Of a stretch of 64,000 nt of DNA, positions 61,301 to 64,000 are shown one piece after another (position 1 is the stretch's first letter; each line of letters starts with the position of its first letter). The position numbers and the translations under genes were made by a program. The notes below the pieces were generated by a model. That model ran no database searches. It saw only the letters and a program-made list of their open reading frames with translations, and was not told the origin of the DNA. The stretch spans positions 496,001 to 560,000 of the forward strand of contig JACKPB010000001.1 in the NCBI GenBank assembly GCA_024233875.1, given 5' to 3'. The DNA comes from Leptospiraceae bacterium (GTDB lineage: Bacteria; Spirochaetota; Leptospiria; Leptospirales; Leptospiraceae).

Positions 61301-62811
61301 TCAATCTCTCTCAGCTTGGATTTTAAAAATTTCTCCAAATAGACGCTATTGGGCTCCTCTCCTGTTGCATCCTTGACTAAGTTCTTTGGATCGAGTATCT
61401 TTCCTTTGTGATATACATGCTTTTCCAACCATTTGTGCAGACTGGTAAAATCTCCCTTAGATTCAACCTGGTTCCAAAAGTCTTCATTGGTTGAATGGAA
61501 AGCGTGAAAGAGCTGAGCAGAATAAATATTTCCCAGAGTGTAAGTGGGAAAGTAACCAAAGGATCCTCCCGACCAATGAATGTCCTGAAGCACTCCTTCT
61601 GCATCGTTCTCGATTTCCAGATCGAAGTAGTCTTTCATCTTTTGATTCCATAGACCGGGAAGATCTTTTACCTTAAGATCCCCGGAAATCAATTCCCTTT
61701 CAATTTCAAATCTCAGGATGATGTGAAGGTTGTAGGTCACCTGGTCGGCTTCTACCCGAATTTTTGTTTTTTGAACTGAATTTACATACTTATAAAGAGT
61801 TTCAAAAGGGAGATCGTAGTGGTAGATCTGTAGTTCTTTAATAAAGATTGGATAGTAATAAGACCAAAATGCCTTAGACCTTCCAATTTGATTCTCCCAG
61901 AGTCTACTCATGGATTCATGGACTCCATAGGAAAGCGCTTCTGTGAGAGGTGAAGGGTATCCCTGCATTGTGGAAAGTCCCTGTTCGTACATCGCATGTC
62001 CAACTTCATGCATCACTGCCAGAATAGCAGAAAGAGGATCTTTCTCATCGTATCGGGTAGTGATTCTCTTGTCAAATTTACCAATGCTAGTAGAAAAAGG
62101 ATGAAGGCTGGGATCCAATCGGGAAGATTTATCCGACAAACCGAGAAGAGAGGGTAGTTTGGAACAGAGGTTCATCTGGTATTCGATTGGAATTTGTTTG
62201 GTAAATGGATTGGAATAGAACTTGGATTGATTGATAAGTGGGATCAATGAATTTTTCAAGTGGAGGAAAAGCTTTTCCAGAACTTCCGATTTTGTATCGG
62301 ACTCATACCCTTCGAGGAGAGCATCATATCTTTCCTTTTCGTATCCATAGCAATCTGCCATTTCTTTACTGAGGGAGACTATTTTCTCCAGAACTTCTGA
62401 GAATTCATTGAAGTTTTTGTTTTTTCTCGCTTCCGACCAAATTCCATGAGCGAGATTTGTGGTCCTCGAGAAATTCTCAACCAAATCAGATGGAAGTTTT
62501 TTGGTTCGATTTCTTTGTTTTTCCAAAACTTCCAGTTCGCGGGTGAGTAAGAAAAGTTCCTGTTCATTGGAGGTAGAGTTGGAAAGATTATTTTTCAGAT
62601 TGTGAAGGATTTCATCCAATTCTTCGGATACGAAGGATTCATGGATTTTGGTTGAGAGAACTGCTATTTGATCGGCTCTCTCCTGTCTGGCATTTTCCGG
62701 GAGTAAGATTTCTGAGTCCCAATGCAATAGGCTCAAAATATTTTGAAAATGATTTATATTGGTCCAATACTTCTTATATCTAGTGAATTCTTTCGTTTCC
62801 ATGCGGGACAT
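61297..62811 (-). CDS. M32-family metallocarboxypeptidase
   Basis: 504 aa from ATG 62811; TTG 62826 and ATG 62802 are alternatives with no clear SD for any. Zinc site MHEVGHAMYEQG near residue 266 (HExxH), then HESMSRLWENQIGRS (the HES..LWEN motif of thermostable carboxypeptidase 1) and YNLHIILRFEIERELI. Removes C-terminal residues from peptides in the cytoplasm. Confidence 0.92.
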   Translation of the reverse strand: MSRMETKEFTRYKKYWTNINHFQNILSLLHWDSEILLPENARQERADQIAVLSTKIHESFVSEELDEILHNLKNNLSNSTSNEQELFLLTRELEVLEKQRNRTKKLPSDLVENFSRTTNLAHGIWSEARKNKNFNEFSEVLEKIVSLSKEMADCYGYEKERYDALLEGYESDTKSEVLEKLFLHLKNSLIPLINQSKFYSNPFTKQIPIEYQMNLCSKLPSLLGLSDKSSRLDPSLHPFSTSIGKFDKRITTRYDEKDPLSAILAVMHEVGHAMYEQGLSTMQGYPSPLTEALSYGVHESMSRLWENQIGRSKAFWSYYYPIFIKELQIYHYDLPFETLYKYVNSVQKTKIRVEADQVTYNLHIILRFEIERELISGDLKVKDLPGLWNQKMKDYFDLEIENDAEGVLQDIHWSGGSFGYFPTYTLGNIYSAQLFHAFHSTNEDFWNQVESKGDFTSLHKWLEKHVYHKGKILDPKNLVKDATGEEPNSVYLEKFLKSKLREID

Positions 62812-62886
62812 TTTATAACTATTCAATAAAAGGTAAAGATAAATTATTTGACAGTTTCAACTTTGTTAAAAAACTGGTATCAAATT

Positions 62887-62957
62887 GCGGGTGTGGTGTA
62901 ACGGTAGCACAGCAGCCTTCCAAGCTTCTGGAGGGGGTTCGAGTCCCCTCACCCGCT
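62887..62957 (+). tRNA. tRNA-Gly (anticodon TCC)
   Basis: 71 nt cloverleaf: acceptor GCGGGTG/CACCCGC, D stem GTGT/GCAC with GG in the loop, anticodon loop CTTCCAA, T arm GGGGG-TTCGAGT-CCCCT, discriminator T. The anticodon stem GCAGC/GCTTC has one C-T mismatch (28-42). CCA is not encoded. Confidence 0.95.
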
Positions 62958-62959
62958 GA

Positions 62960-64000
62960 TTAGAGACTTCCCAAATACCTTTCCAAATCCTGTTTGAAAA
63001 TAGAAACCAAATGCTTATAGTATGCCTCTTCAGGCTCACTCTTTCCCTTGGATTCTTCGGATTTCTTGATCAGGTGTTCAAATATCTTCTTCTTCTTTTC
63101 TGAATCTTTTATATCATCTTTTGAAAAATACACTTCATTAGCGATTGAGCTGAATTTTGATGGAAGTTCGATAATAATACAAAAGTTTTTAATCAATTTG
63201 GATAGTTCGGAAAGGATATCTTCATTGGAAACCTTGCTCAGTTCGGGTGGGAAGTCCTTTTTGATTTCAGGAATTACTCCGCGAATCAAAGTTTTGAATT
63301 TTTCAGAGGTATAGATTCTTTCCTCTATGGGTCGCTTTTTATCATTCAATATTTTTTTTGCAATCTCTACGAGTTTTACTTTTTGATTGATCAGAGCATT
63401 TTCGCTCGGAATAGGGATGATCTCTTCCTGTTTTTCAATCGATTGATTCGCAAAGAGAACTCCTGCTGCATAAGAGATGAGAATCGAAAAGAGAATGGTA
63501 AAGAAAAAATAGAACTTATTGAAAGTCAGAGCATACAGTCCGATAGTAAACATCATTCCCAGAATGAAGGTTATGATGGAAACCTTTTGGTTGAATCGAT
63601 TTTTAAATTCTGCTTCTTTTTCCCGGATAGAAATCGCTCTTTCGATTTCCTCTATTTCTCTGATACGGTTGAGTTTTTCCGAACCGGGAATTGATTCCTT
63701 GTAGTCCAGATCCGAATTGGATTTGATTTGATTCCAGAGATCCTTTGCTATCAAATATTGCTTTTTGTAGGATGAATTATTGAAATAGGCCTTCGCAAGG
63801 TGGTGAACAACTTCAAGTGCATAAGGTGGAGAGAGCAGATAAAAATATTTTTTGCCTTCGAGAGTAGTGTTTTCTGAATAAAGAAATTCATTGAGGACAG
63901 CACCGAATATATGATCATGAACTTCCTCACTGTGGCTCAGATCTTCATCAAATGAACTAAATGGAGCTGAGGGGTCATATACATATAAAGTTTTTTTCTC
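62960..64000 (-). CDS. Hypothetical membrane protein, C-terminal part (cut by window end)
   Basis: The reverse strand stays open from the stop at 62960 through the last base, so the start is outside the window; a TTG at 63754 is internal. The visible 346 residues contain, in order, LSHSEEVHDHIFGAVLNEFLYSE, TTLEGKKYFYLLSPPYALEVVHHLAKAYFNN, a Glu-rich helix (EIEEIERAISIREKEAEF), two membrane helices (VSIITFILGMMFTIGLYAL; FYFFFTILFSILISYAAGVLFA) and a charged helical C terminus. Family not recognised. It ends 3 bp from the tRNA gene. Confidence 0.72.
   Translation of the reverse strand, partial: EKKTLYVYDPSAPFSSFDEDLSHSEEVHDHIFGAVLNEFLYSENTTLEGKKYFYLLSPPYALEVVHHLAKAYFNNSSYKKQYLIAKDLWNQIKSNSDLDYKESIPGSEKLNRIREIEEIERAISIREKEAEFKNRFNQKVSIITFILGMMFTIGLYALTFNKFYFFFTILFSILISYAAGVLFANQSIEKQEEIIPIPSENALINQKVKLVEIAKKILNDKKRPIEERIYTSEKFKTLIRGVIPEIKKDFPPELSKVSNEDILSELSKLIKNFCIIIELPSKFSSIANEVYFSKDDIKDSEKKKKIFEHLIKKSEESKGKSEPEEAYYKHLVSIFKQDLERYLGSL

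Noticed and set aside
62848..62886. TTGACA before the tRNA gene as its promoter
   Set aside because: Spacing to any TATxxT-like box is 21 bp or more.
63754..63754. TTG as start of the last reverse-strand gene
   Set aside because: The frame stays open upstream to the window end with protein-like sequence, so the gene is truncated by the window.
1..64000. CRISPR arrays, insertion sequences, prophage, rRNA genes
   Set aside because: No regular spaced repeats, transposase, integrase, structural phage genes or rRNA-like sequence recognised on reading either strand.

Overview
The window is a stretch of bacterial chromosome from a spirochaete, most likely Leptospira-like (order Leptospirales). Evidence: a flagellar export operon in the order fliN-fliO-fliP-fliQ-fliR-flhB-flhA-flhF-flhG-(unknown membrane gene)-fliA; a DUF1577/PilZ protein (a family I associate with Leptospira from memory); an LPS gene (lpxK); many lipoproteins and secreted proteins of unknown function; moderately AT-rich sequence. 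I see no phage, integron, CRISPR array or intact insertion sequence. The gene content is compact chromosomal backbone with many 4-bp ATGA overlaps.

Layout. 1-244: start of an EamA transporter (-), cut by the window edge. 328-2973: HIT protein, unknown gene, AidB-like acyl-CoA dehydrogenase (+), ending in a tandem of hairpins. 3199-10595 (-): MASE1/CHASE hybrid kinase, pyruvate:ferredoxin oxidoreductase, dihydroorotate-dehydrogenase-like flavoprotein. 10596-11266: the longest gene-free stretch, holding one copy of a dispersed repeat. 11267-14661 (+): sodium-pumping oxaloacetate-decarboxylase-type operon (gamma, alpha, beta) with a clear terminator. 14702-23343 (-): eight tightly packed genes, tldD-tldE-TPM-ABC ATPase-permease-GldG-like-DUF4340-like-CxxCxxC protein. 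23480-23969 (-): two small genes. 24020-36224: mixed housekeeping and envelope genes (lpxK, HEAT-like protein, HAMP protein, lipoprotein, amino acid permease, outer-membrane protein, ACT protein, ybeY, small Cys protein, rarA, mgtE, lipoprotein, GDP-fucose synthase). 36403-47071 (+): flagellar export, FlhF/FlhG and sigma-28, followed by a secreted ORF without a normal start and a degenerate secreted amidohydrolase. 48988-49247: second copy of the repeat. 49248-55570 (-): enoyl-CoA hydratase, recO, argS, cinA, unknown, CxxCxxC protein. 55728-62811: DUF1577/PilZ, TPR protein, GHKL ATPase, SDR, ArsR-type regulator, secreted protein, FliG_C-like small protein, M32 carboxypeptidase. 62887-62957: tRNA-Gly(TCC). 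62960-64000 (-): membrane protein gene cut by the window end.

How the genes fit together: the flagellar block encodes the export gate (FliP/Q/R, FlhA/B), its accessory FliO, switch protein FliN, the FlhF/FlhG GTPase-ATPase pair that sets flagellar position and number, and the late sigma factor. PFOR, the Na+-pumping decarboxylase, acyl-CoA dehydrogenase, enoyl-CoA hydratase and SDR suggest pyruvate/oxaloacetate and fatty-acid metabolism with some low-oxygen capacity (inference).

I do not see one obvious new multi-gene system. The best leads are: a dispersed ~110-bp repeat at 10821-10934 and 49064-49174; a T9 tract at the fliA 3' end that precedes a start-less signal-peptide frame; an orphan FliG_C-like protein; a PilZ protein whose two c-di-GMP motifs are split by about 215 residues; an arginyl-tRNA synthetase without a HIGH motif; and the tldDE-TPM-ABC-CxxCxxC operon.
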